Below, one piece after another: positions 11,140-20,356 of a stretch of 64,000 nt of DNA. Source of the DNA: Dipteris shenzhenensis (lineage: Eukaryota; Polypodiophyta; Polypodiopsida; Gleicheniales). The notes below the pieces were generated by a model. It was not told the origin of the DNA and did not search any database. It saw nothing but the letters and a program-made list of their open reading frames with translations. The DNA lies in NCBI GenBank assembly GCA_047967505.1, contig CM106539.1, one strand, 5' to 3'. A program made the position numbers and the translations under genes. Each line of letters starts with the position of its first letter. Positions within the stretch are counted from its first letter, which is position 1.

Positions 11140-11495
11140 CGTGGGATCACATCACACGTTCGATGAGTACAGATAGCCTCACAGGAGGAGACATCACGAT
11201 CTCTATGCTCCAGAGGACTTTGATTCCTCTTAGGTGAAACCTGAGGGGACTACCCCTCATCTGACTCCTCTCGGACGTAGCACTGCGACTACCCTTGGTC
11301 TGACTCCTCTCAGACCTAGCACTACAACTACCCCTCGGGGAACTCCTTTGCTACTAGTACATGGCTTTGTCGGGAGTCTCGACGAGTTTTTAGTGTAGAT
11401 GACCGATGAGGAGGCAGTGAGATTCTTCTCTCTACTATCTCAGAGGACCTCAACCATTCCCTCTCCTACACCGGTGGCTGGACCTACTGCCCGAC
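11140..11495 (+). pseudogene. TnpA-like gene, second exon of copy B, truncated
   Basis: The DNA aligns with the reverse complement of copy A 15840-16195: the GATCACATCRCAC start region, the ACTACCCCT(C)G repeats, and the segment translated as DDR*GGSEILLSTIS or, in the homologous frame, TDEEAVRFFSLLSQRTST. In copy B it is interrupted by several stops and ends abruptly at 11495, at the start of the CACTA terminus. This is the best evidence that fragment C was inserted into copy B. Confidence 0.7.
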
Positions 11496-11592
11496 CACTA
11501 CTACACATAGATCCTATTGTGACGTTTACATACTAATTTTTAGCGTGCGCGGGGCGCTAATCGTCGCTATGAAAAGCGTGTTCCATGAAGCA

Positions 11593-11657
11593 TCACTATA
11601 TAGCAACGCTAGACAAAGGTCACTATATAGTGACTTATGAGTGTCGCTATATAGCGA
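11593..11657. promoter_or_regulatory. Subterminal 14-mer cluster of fragment C
   Basis: Variants of TCGCTATATAGCGA start at 11593, 11620 and 11644 (the last perfect). Partial copies lie at about 11563 and 11672. The cluster lies 100-160 bp inside the CACTA terminus, the usual position of TnpA-binding repeats in CACTA elements. Confidence 0.75.
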
Positions 11658-11701
11658 CACTGAGATACTATTTTATAGCGACGTTTTCCAGAGAGGTTTT
11701 T

Positions 11702-12031
11702 TACTCATATAGGCCTTAAATGTTAGTTTTTTCCAATGACAAAATTTTTTAATTTTCATACATGTTTGATCTCATAGAGAATAAAATATGAGAGCATGTA
11801 CATCAAGCCTTTGAAGCTCATATATTCATGTCCAAGTTTGAGATGAAAAAGTTCAATTAAGAGCATGTCCAAGTTTGAGATGAAAAAGTTCAATTAAGAG
11901 CATTTACATCAACTGTTTCATCTTGAGCCAAGTCTAAGGCACCAAACAAGTCTATCTCCAACTCTATACCAAGTTGATCTCCTATATCATCATCGTACTC
12001 TAGCATCGTACCAAGTTGATCTCCTATATCA
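11702..12031. other. Spacer between tnp2 3' end and terminus
   Basis: AT-rich. It contains two short direct duplications: GAGCATGTCCAAGTTTGAG-type text at about 11790-11900, and a 50-bp repeat around CCAAGTTGATCTCCTATATC at 11969 and 12009. The latter runs into the end of the tnp2 coding sequence. Confidence 0.6.
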
Positions 12032-13815
12032 TCATCGTACTCTAGCATCGTACTCTAAAAGTACTTGATCATCTTCTTCAATAAAGTGTGGTGAATCTTG
12101 ATGATCATTGTCTTCTTCCTCAATATCATGATCTCCATCTTCCTCCCATGCGATGTCATTATGCGCATCTTCCTCTTGGCTCATATTGTGATCTTCATCT
12201 TCTTTGCTAGACTCATTGGGATCAATTGGATCCGGCATTGGTAGTGGCATCTCCATATCCACATCTCGATCTTTAAAAATTTGCTTACTTCGTGGTGCAA
12301 CTTGGATCACGTACCACCATCTTGGATCAAAACGATCCGGATGAAAAACCACCTATATTGAAGATGGGTGCCAAATGTCGTCAATTATATATATGAAATT
12401 ATGCTCAAGTACATGTATCAATGGCTCTTTAAAAACAAAAGCTTCGATTAATTAAATCATTAGTATGCACCTGCTCACAGTGCTCGGGAATAAAAAAGTA
12501 TCACTTTCATCGGTCCAATGTTTGGTGGAATCTATTGCAAAGAAACTGCTACTATCTTTTCTCACTGTCGCATGGGGACCATTGTAAATAGTTCTAAACC
12601 ATTTTACATCAAGAATAAAAATACTAAATCATCTGAAATCAACTTCATAGATGTCGCATATGGTTCCACAATAATCCAACTATGAGGAGAAAAGATTAGT
12701 ATCCGAAGCACTTGCTCGACTATCTTGTGTGAAGTTAGCCATGACTCCATAATCATATGTGACTCTCTTTGAATCGATGCGTTCCATGCGAAAATGTCGT
12801 CCATATGACCATAATGCACTATACTTTTTGTAGTATAAAAGCATCATTATAACAATGAAGATGCATATATTTTATAGCATATATTGCCACACATAATTAC
12901 TTAATTACGTCAAAAGGTAAGAAACTTACATGCACCATACAGCCAGATGATAACTCTCGCTCGCGCTCGTTTATTGTCTCTCCATCGCGTTCGGCTTTAT
13001 GTAGAGCCAGTTGTAGCCAATCAAGTGACATGTGAGTGGGGAGAAGAGCCAGATCCCGTGGATATGGTTGTGATTTCCTGTACATTACTCTAAATCTCAT
13101 CCTTGCATTTATTCTTTCTGCTTTGGCTACTTCATATCTCTCAATCCACTTCTGCATCTCAGGGCTATTGAGGATACAAAACTTATTGAATTTCTCCATT
13201 TGCTCTTCGCTCATCTTTCTTTCAATCCCTTTTCCTTGGGAAACCTCGCCAACGATGCGATCATCATCCTTGTTATGCCAAGCTTGTGGCATATCGGGAT
13301 CCGTGGATGCAAGAAACTCTGTGATATATTCTAATGACTCTTGCACAAGCCATTCCTCTGCCATGCTTGCTTCTGGTCTTGCTCTTTGTCTTACAAATCC
13401 CTTTAAAGTTTTCATAAAACGCTCGAGAAAAAACATCCATCGACTATGAACGGTACTTGCAATAGCCACCTCATCAACTATGTGCACAAGCAAGTGGACT
13501 TGAGTTGTCATAATGCTCAAGGGAAAGTGCTTCTCAAGCAAGCATACGGCTTTGATGGATTCCACCCTAACCTTCTCGATGCTCAATATGGAGATCTCTT
13601 TTTGAGATATCCACCTATTTCACATGTCCATGTAAGATATTTTCATAATCAGTCTACAGATTAATCAGCTTAAATTGAAGAAAATGCAATCAATGCGATT
13701 TGATAGTAAGCATACCTCATAATATCACAGTTTTTGAATATAGCATTTCTAACATCTTCTTGTAAGCACCCTTTTGAGTGGCTCATGCTTCCTCATCTAG
13801 AGTATTTATGATATT
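12032..13815 (-). pseudogene. tnp2: tnp2 transposase, 3' half (DUF4218 and DUF4216-like parts)
   Basis: Minus strand, several exons. A short exon near 13720-13815 reads LQEDVRNAIFKNCDIMR before a GTATGC donor. The largest block, 12897-13620, carries KVRVESIKAVCLLEKHFPL, QVHLLVHIVDEVA and ERFMKTLKGFVRQRARPEAS, which match the DUF4218 region of plant Tnp2. Next comes 12604-12835. Then 12470-12610 reads DVKWFRTIYNGPHATVRKDS and leads into 12032-12352 (FDPRWWYVIQVAPRSKQIF), which resembles the DUF4216 region. The protein ends in a Glu/Asp-rich tail. These exons look comparatively well preserved, with plausible splice borders. The catalytic 5' half is absent, so no active transposase is possible from this copy. 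Confidence 0.8.
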
Positions 13816-14245
13816 TCATAAAAGCACCAAGGATTATCCCTCTCATCCAAAAATGAGGGATTTACTTTACATAGCCATCTTACGTCCCAAAATGAATTAT
13901 GTCCTCAACAAAATATATTGCTCAAACTTGAAATAATAAAACAAATACAAAATTGGCCCATGGCCATATATAATGCGCTGTGCGACACCTCAATCGGTAC
14001 CCTTGCACTAATTCCAATCCTTGCTATGAGTTCTATCACCTGTACTCAAGCTGCCAATTACATTAGTTATTAACAATCGATTGAGCGAATCACTGAATCA
14101 ATCGATCCCAACATGCACTACAAGGCATAGGCCCTTTTCCAACGAAAATACCGACGCTTTTTACATTTAAAAAAAAAATTTACAGGTGCAAACGTCATTA
14201 GTAAAGTCATTAAAAGCATCGAAAAAGAACGATCACTATAAACCA

Positions 14246-14363
14246 TCGCTATATAGCAATGCTGATAAACGTTGCTATATAGCGACATTGATAATCGTCG
14301 CTATATAGTGACACTGATAATCGTCGCTATATAGTGACACTGGTAAACATCACTATATAGCAA
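14246..14363. promoter_or_regulatory. Subterminal 14-mer cluster of copy A, 26-bp spacing
   Basis: Five units close to TCGCTATATAGCGA start at 14246, 14272, 14298, 14324 and 14350, exactly 26 bp apart. A weaker copy lies at 14233. The cluster sits 130-250 bp inside the left CACTA terminus. The regular spacing contrasts with the 24/32/31 spacing of the internal cluster of the same element. Confidence 0.8.
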
Positions 14364-14387
14364 CGATTAATAGAACTTAAAAAAAAG

Positions 14388-14439
14388 CATTAGTGGGGCT
14401 AAACAGGGCCATAGCAAGCCCTATTTTGTCCCACTAATG
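14388..14439. repeat. Hairpin with TTAGTGGG/CCCACTAA ends
   Basis: CATTAGTGGGGCTAAACAGGGC and its imperfect reverse complement (ending GTCCCACTAATG) flank a short AGCA-type loop. The stem is about 22 bp with four mismatches. It lies just inside the subterminal cluster, downstream of the TnpA-like gene. It may be a transcript-end structure or a tiny fold-back insertion. The role is unknown. Confidence 0.65.
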
Positions 14440-14474
14440 TTCTTTTCTTTTGTAATTACAAAAAAAAAGTTTTT

Positions 14475-14626
14475 TACTACAAAATTTCCCTTGCGAAAAG
14501 GGTGATACAAAATCGCTCAAATGAAATGACCGAGCAACAAAAGCATATACATGTCGAACATATACAACATTGTTTGTTACAAAATTACCCTTTCTAAAAG
14601 GGTGATACAAAATCGCTCAAACGAGC
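14475..14626. repeat. Direct repeat of about 50 bp in the 3' flank of the TnpA-like gene
   Basis: GGGTGATACAAAATCGCTCAA occurs at about 14500 and 14600. Each is preceded by a TTACAAAATT-CCCTT-AAAAGGG block. Period is about 100 bp. It contains a small hairpin CCCTT...AAGGG in both copies. Confidence 0.65.
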
Positions 14627-14683
14627 AGATATACAAAATGACATACATGGTGAAGTATATGCAAACTGCTACTACTACTACTA

Positions 14684-16192
14684 CTACTCATTCGAATCAT
14701 CCTCGTCATCCTCGTCCTCGTCCTCATCTTGTTGGCCTGTTCCTTGGTCCTTGTGAGCTGCGCCTTCTCCCTGACCCTCGTCACGTGCATCTGATCCCAG
14801 GCCCTGGTGATCGCTCACCTCAGGTGATGGGACGGTCGAGATTTGACCCTAAGAGTGAACTATATAAATTGAAAATTAGATTGGAACTTAAAGAATAAAA
14901 CAATTTAAAATGTGAGATTACAAGTAGGAGTAGACTTATACCGTGCGAGCAGCCACCTTAGCCCAATTGATCGTCGCTCCCATTGCCTCTTGCTCAATAA
15001 ACCATGACTTTGTTCCTATGCGAAATGCGTGTCGCGTCTCTGCATCTATAGGAAGATGACCCATCGCAATTTATTGTGGATCCAATTTACGAGAGTTAGA
15101 GTTAGCTAACGTGCATGTAATATGTAGTAAAACAAATAGAACAATACATTAAATGAGAAGAAGTAGACTTACCACGGTTTCCTTGAATGCCAACCCTCTG
15201 CCTGCACCAAAGTGCGAAGTACCTATGATGTCCAGCCGTCTCTTTGCAGCCCTCCTTTGACCCTCAAACATTTCGAGATTGTCCCTATTCTACTTCTTGA
15301 AGAACTTCCAATCAGCTTTGTCTCCCCAGCTGGGTTTAGCCAACCCCTTTGTGATGGAAGTATGCAAGGTTGATCTACGATGCTTCAAGACCAAACCCAT
15401 GCGCTCTCGCATATAATCCTCATTAAACTCCAAATTTGGTGGGTTAGGGTATTTTTGTTTTAATTTATTGATGACCGCCTGCTTTTGGTCATCTTGATAC
15501 TACCAATCGATAGTAATGCCGCTCTTGAAGTGATGGCTCATCAACTGCCTCATGGTGGCCATCACTGCTTTGCCCTTTCTATCTTCTATTATCTCTCCGA
15601 CAGCCGTGATTTAATAGCCGGAGATATCCCCTGATGAGTAAGGAGGACTGATGGTAGCAGAGTCAGAAGGAGTGGAAGCTGTGCGAGCGCTTCTGAAGCG
15701 AGAATGTGAGTGTGCTGACTCATCTACATCTCCCGAGTCAGCACAACATAAGCTGCCCTTCCTACTCTTCCTTCCCTTACGAGAGGCACGTGCAGGTGAT
15801 GATCCCTCAGTCGAAGGGGCATGAGGGGATGGCTGGGTAGTACGTCCAGCCGTCAGTGTAGGGAAGGGAATTGCTGAGGTCCTCTGAGATAGCAGAGAGA
15901 AGAATCTTGTTGCCTCCTCATCGCTCATCTACGCTACAAACTCGTCGGGACTCCCAACAAAGCCATGCGCGGCTAGCAAAGGAGTTCCCCGAGGGGTAGT
16001 CGCAGTGCTACATCCGAGAGGATCAGACCAGGGGTAGTCATAGTGCTAGGTCCGAAAGGAGTCGGCGGACCAGGGGTAGTAGTCCTCGGGGTAGTTGCCT
16101 GAGAGAGGAATCAAAGTCCTCTGGAACATATAGATCATGAGCTCTCCTCTACAAGGCTGTCCGTACTCGTCGGATGTGCGACGTGATCCCAT
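14684..16192 (-). pseudogene. TnpA-like second CACTA protein (plant transposase, Ptta/En/Spm type)
   Basis: Minus strand. The first coding exon starts MGSRRTSDEYGQP near 16192 after a TTAG acceptor. It continues MSDEEATRFFSLLSQR (15928) through a Ser/Thr/Pro/Arg-rich stretch to ISPPYSSGDISGY. It then reads on into VGEIIEDRKGKAV, AVINKLKQKYPNPPNLEF, TKGLAKPSWGDKADWKFFKK and EMFEGQRRAAKRRLDI, ending at a GTAAGT donor (15172). A short exon (about 14942-15040) has GTKSWFIEQEAMGATINWAK. The last exon ends in an acidic tail (DEDEDEDDEDDSNE) with its stop at 14684-14686. The basic/aromatic core matches the plant Ptta/En/Spm transposase family, proteins thought to bind element DNA. In-frame stops at about 16046, 15929, 15611 and two more in the core mean this copy is dead. 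Confidence 0.75.
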
Positions 16193-16198
16193 GTCTAA

Positions 16199-19100
16199 CA
16201 TAGACACAAACATGAAAACAAAAAACAAAAAACAAGCATAAGCATAGGCATAGGCATAGGCAAAGGAAAAGAGGAAGAAGAGGCAAAGGAAAAGAGGAGA
16301 CATATACATGATAAGCATAACCATAAGAGACACATGAGCATAAGAGAAGGGGGAAAGGAAAGAGAGATTGGAAAAGGGGAAAGAGGGAAAGAAAGAGAGA
16401 AGAAGAGGGAAAGGAAAGAGGGAAAAAGAGACATATGCTCATGCTTATTCATGAGCATATGTCTACTTCTCTTATGCTCATGCATAAGCATAAGCATGAG
16501 CATGCGTATGCTTATGCATGAGCATAAGAGAAGGGGGAAAGAGAGAAGAAGAGGGAAAGGAAAGAGGGAAAGAGAGAAGAAGAGGGAAAGGAAAGAGGGA
16601 AAAAGAGGAAAAGAGAGAAGAACAGGGAAAGGAAAGAGGGAAAAAGATTGAAAGAAAGAGAGAAGAAGAGGGACAGAGAGAAGGTAAAGAGGGAAAAAGA
16701 GACATATGCTCATGCTTATGCATGAGCATATGTCATGAGCATATGTCTACTTCTCTTATGCTCATGCATAAGCATAAGCATGAGCATATGCTCATGCTTA
16801 TGCTTATGCATGAGCATAAGAGAAGGGGGAAAGAGAGAAGAAGAGAGAAAGGAAAGTGGGAAAAAGAGGGAAAGAAAGAGAGAAGAAGAGGGAAAGGAAA
16901 GAGGGAAAAAGAGGGAAAGAAAAGAGGGAAGAAGAAGGATTGAAAGAGGGAAAAAGAGGGAAAGAAAAGAGAGATTGAAAATGAGAAAGAGGGAAAGAAA
17001 GAGAGAAAAAGAGGGAAAGGAAAGAGGAAAAAAGAGACATATGCTCATGCTTAAGCATGAGCATATGTCTACTTCTCTTATGCTCATGCATAAGCATAAG
17101 CATGAGCATATGCTCATGCTTATGCTTATGCATGAGCATAAGAGAAGGGGGAAAGAGAGAAGAAGAGGGAAAGGAAAGAGGGAAAAAGAGGGAAAGAAAG
17201 AGAGAAGAAGAGGGAAAGGAAAGAAGGAAAAAGAGGGAAGAAGAAGGATTGAAAGAGGGAAAAAGAGGGAAAGAAAAGAGAGATTGAAAATGAGAAAGAG
17301 GGAAAGAAAGAGAGAAGAAGAGGGAAAGGAAAGAGGAAAAAAGAGACATATGCTCATGCTTATGCATGAGCATATGTCTACTTCTCTTATGCTCATGCAT
17401 AAGCATAAGCATGAGCATATCTCATGCTTATGCTTATGCATGAGCATAAGAGAAGGGGGAAAGAGAGAAGAAGAGGGAAAGGAAAGAGGGAAAAAGAGGG
17501 AAAGAAAGAGAGAAGAAGAGAGCATATGCTCATGCTTAAGCATTTCCTTTCCCTCTTCTTCTCTCTTTCTCCAGCATAAGCATGAGCATATGCTCTCTTT
17601 TTCTCTCTTTCTTTCCCTCTTTTTCCCTCTTTCCTTTCCCTCTTCTTCTCTCTTTCTCCCTTCTCTTATGCTCATGCATATGCTTAAGCATGAGCATATG
17701 CTCTCTTCTTCTCTCTTTCTTTCCCTCTTTTTCCCTCTTTCCTTTTCCTCTTCTTCTCTCTTTCAAGAGGGAAAGGAAAGAGGGAAAAAGAGGGAAAAAG
17801 AGGGAAAAGAAAGAGGGAAAAAGAGGCAAAGAAAGAGAGAAAAAGAGGGAAAAGAAAGGGGAAAAGAGAGAAGAAGAGGGATTGAAAGAGAGAAGAAGAG
17901 GGATTGAAAGAGGGAAGAAGAAGGATTGAAAGAGGGGAAAAGAGGGAAAGAAAAGAGAGATTGAAAATGAGAAAGAGGGAAAGAAAGAGAGAAGAAGAGG
18001 GAAAGGAAAGAGGGAAAAAGAGAGAAGAAGAGGGATTGAAAGAGAGAAGAAGAGGGATTGAAAGAGGAAAGAAGAAGGATTGAAAGAGGGAAAAAGAGGG
18101 AAAGAAAAGAGAGATTGAAAATGAGAAAGAGGGAAAGAAAGAGAGAAGAAGAGGGATTGAAAGAGGGAAGAAGAAGGATTCAAAGAGGGAAAAAGAGGGA
18201 AAGAAAAGAGAGATTGAAAATGAGAAAGAGGGAAAGAAAGAGAGAAGAAGAGGGAAAGGAAAGAGGGAAAAAGAGACATATGCTCATGCTTAAGCATGAG
18301 CATATGTCTACTTCTCTTATGCTCATGTATAAGCATAAGAATGAGCATATGCTCATGCTTATGCATAAGCATGAGCATAAGAGAAGGGAGAAAGAGAGAA
18401 GAAGAGGGAAAGGAAAGAGGGAAAGAGGGAAAGAAAGAGAGAAGAAGAGAGCATATGCTCATGCTTATGCATATGCATGAGCATAAGAGAAGGGAAGAGG
18501 GAAAGGAAAGAGGGAAAAAGATGGAAAGAAAGAGAGAAGAAGAGGGAAAGGGAAGAGGGAAAAAGAGAGAAGAAAAGGGATTGAAAGAGGGAAGAAGAAG
18601 GATTGAAAGAGGGAAAAAGAGGGAAAGAAAAGAGAGATTGAAAATGAGAAAGAGGGAAAGAAAGAGAGAAGAAGAGGGATTGAAAGAGGGAAGAAGAAGG
18701 ATTGAAAGAGGCAAAAAGAGGGAAAGAAAAGAGAGATTGAAAATAAGAAAGAGGGAAAGAAAGAGAGAAGAAGGGGGAAAGGAAAGAGGGAAAAAGAGAG
18801 AAGAAGAGGGATTGAAAGAGAGAAAAAGAGGGATTGAAAGAGGGAAGAAGAAGGATTGAAAGAGAGAAAAAGAGGGAAAGAAAAGAGAGACTGAAAATGA
18901 GAAAGAGGGAAAGAAAGAGAGAAGAAGAGGGAAAGGAAAGAGGGAAAAAGAGACATATGCTCATGCTTAAGCATAAGCATATGTCTACTTCTCTTATGCT
19001 CATGCATAAGCATGAGCATGAGCATATGCTCATCCTTATGCTTATGCATGAGCATGCTCATGCTTATGCTTATGCATGAGCATAAGGGAAGGGAGAAAGA

Positions 19101-19487
19101 GGGAAGAAGAGGGAAAGGAAAGAGGGAAAAAGAGGGAAAGAAAGAGAGAAGAAGAGGGAGAGGAAAGACGGAAAAAGAGACATATGCTCATGCTTATTAC
19201 TTCTTTTATGCTCATGCATAAGCATAAGCATGAGCATATGCTCATGCTTATGCTTATGCATGAGTATAAGAGAAGGGAGAAAGAGAGAAGAAGAGGGAAA
19301 GGAAAGAGGGAAAAAGAGGGAAAGAAAGAGAGAAGAAGAGAGAAAGGAAAGAGGGAAAGAGAGAGGAAGAGGGAAAGGAAAGAGGGAAAAAGAGGAAAAG
19401 AGAGACAAAGAGGGAAAGAAAGAGAGAAGAAGAGGGAAAGGAAAGAGGGGAAAAGAGGAGGAAAGAGATTGAAAGATTGAAGGAGAG
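16199..19487. repeat. Satellite of AAGCAT/ATGCTT hexamers and GGAAAGAGGGAAA tracts (copy A)
   Basis: Same two components as in copy B but inverted: the purine tracts (GGGAAAGGAAAGAGG, AAGAGAGAAGAAGAG, and ATTGAAAGAGGGAAGAAG higher-order units) are on the plus strand. Hexamer islands with ATATGTCTACTTCTCTTATG joints separate blocks of purine DNA. Higher-order repeats are evident: hexamer islands recur near 16435, 16705, 17040, 17350, 17520, 18280, 18450, 18955, 19065 and 19185. It fills the inferred first intron of the TnpA-like gene and is about 1.2 kb longer than in copy B. Open frames of up to 390 codons inside it are repeat artefacts. Confidence 0.9.
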
Positions 19488-19506
19488 AGGGTTCCTACGC
19501 CCATCA

Positions 19507-19537
19507 CTGTAGCTAGCGCTTAAGACTCTAGCTGCAG
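19507..19537. repeat. Degenerate inverted repeat at the satellite border of copy A
   Basis: CTGTAGCTAGCGCTTAAG followed by ACTCTAGCTGCAG. This is the mirrored, mutated counterpart of the perfect inverted repeat at 9000-9030. Confidence 0.65.
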
Positions 19538-19587
19538 GCCAATGCAAATAACAAGAATAACAAATGGAAAAAAGAGGAAGCACTTAC

Positions 19588-19625
19588 TTGAAATAGTACG
19601 TCTCGCTCGGTGTTGTGGATTGGCC
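19588..19625 (-). other. Putative 5' exon of the TnpA-like gene, copy A
   Basis: On the minus strand the block GGCCAATCCACAAC...TATTTCAA lies between TTTGTAG and GTAAGTG. It matches 8906-8945 of copy B in sequence and borders. It would be spliced across the satellite intron to the coding exon starting near 16194. Confidence 0.5.
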
Positions 19626-20148
19626 CTACAAAAGAGAGGAAACATACCATTTTTCAAATAAGATGTTAGAGGAAGGAGGAGATTGTAAAAGTAACTTCTT
19701 AAAAGGAGGAGATTGAGGAGACAAGGAGAAAGAGAAGGAAGAGAAATACAAAAAAGGGAAAGAAGAGGTGAGTCTTCTTTCTTTCTTGAAATCTCGTTTT
19801 TGGATTCAATCCTTTGAAAACAAGCATGAAAACTAGTTTACATGTTTAGCAATACAAGTAGAAGCACTCACAAAACTAAAGCTAATAAACAAATAACCTA
19901 CATTGTTGAAACAAACTCACCTCTTGAAAAAATTCCTTTCAAGAAACTAAAGAGGGAGAAGGGTGGAGAGGGAGCACAAGAGCTAGGAGAAGGATGAGGA
20001 GTGGAGAATAGAGTGGGAGGTTGTCAGAAATAGGTGGGAGGTCATCGAAAATAGGTGGGAGGAGAGATTGCCTTGCTTACTTGAAAGATTAGAGAGTGCT
20101 AAAGAAAGCGCCACACATAGCATCGGGTTTTGGTTTTAACCCGCAACG

Positions 20149-20249
20149 TCGCTATATAGCGATGCTTTTTTGTCACTATATAGCGATGTTTTTAATTAAA
20201 AGCGTCGCTATATAGCGATGGAACAGAGCAAAACATCACTATATAGCGA
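20149..20249. promoter_or_regulatory. Palindromic 14-mer cluster between the divergent genes of copy A
   Basis: Units TCGCTATATAGCGA (20149), TCACTATATAGCGA (20173), TCGCTATATAGCGA (20205) and TCACTATATAGCGA (20236). Spacings are 24, 32, 31, the mirror of the copy B cluster. It ends about 110 bp upstream of the tnp2 ATG at 20357. It lies on the upstream side of the TnpA-like gene too, so it sits in a shared, bidirectional promoter region. Binding by the TnpA-like protein is inferred. Confidence 0.75.
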
Positions 20250-20356
20250 TGCTTTAAGACACTTTTTATTCTAAGTTGAAGGGAAGCTCATAGATGCTAT
20301 TTTATAACTGTTAATATATTTTGTTGCAACTTATGTTGTGATTTTATAAGTGTAGA

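Larger units (their letters stand above)
7780..11495 (-). mobile_element. CACTA (En/Spm-like) transposon copy B, internally deleted and truncated
   Basis: Copy B is the inverted counterpart of copy A (14116-22630). Shared blocks in mirrored order are: the LSGLKSHD exon end and following intron (7780-7935 versus 22470-22630), the first tnp2 exon (about 8057-8149 versus 20357-20445), the 14-mer cluster (8264-8395 versus 20149-20249), an exon-like block (8906-8945 versus 19588-19625), the hexamer/pyrimidine satellite, and the start of a TnpA-like gene. B has lost the middle of tnp2 through an internal deletion. Its TnpA-like exon stops at 11495, where a new CACTA terminus begins. Neither end of B is visible. 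Strand is given for tnp2. Confidence 0.8.
11496..14115 (-). mobile_element. CACTA transposon fragment C: 3' terminus and 3' half of tnp2
   Basis: The terminus begins CACTACTACACATAGATCC at 11496. It resembles the CACTACAAGGCATAGGCCC terminus of copy A at 14116. Within it come a 14-mer cluster (11593-11657), then the 3' part of a tnp2 gene on the minus strand. The fragment therefore shows the tnp2-proximal end of the element. It stops at 14115, where copy A begins, with the tnp2 5' half missing. The three bases outside the terminus are GAC. The matching target duplication cannot be checked because the other end is not here. Confidence 0.7.

Noticed and set aside
16735-17907. Long open frames (up to about 390 codons) in the satellite regions 9050-11095 and 16199-19487
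   Set aside because: The 6-base and 12-base periods keep several frames open on both strands at once. The products are Met/His/Lys, Leu/Cys/Ser or Glu/Arg/Lys repeats with no domain.
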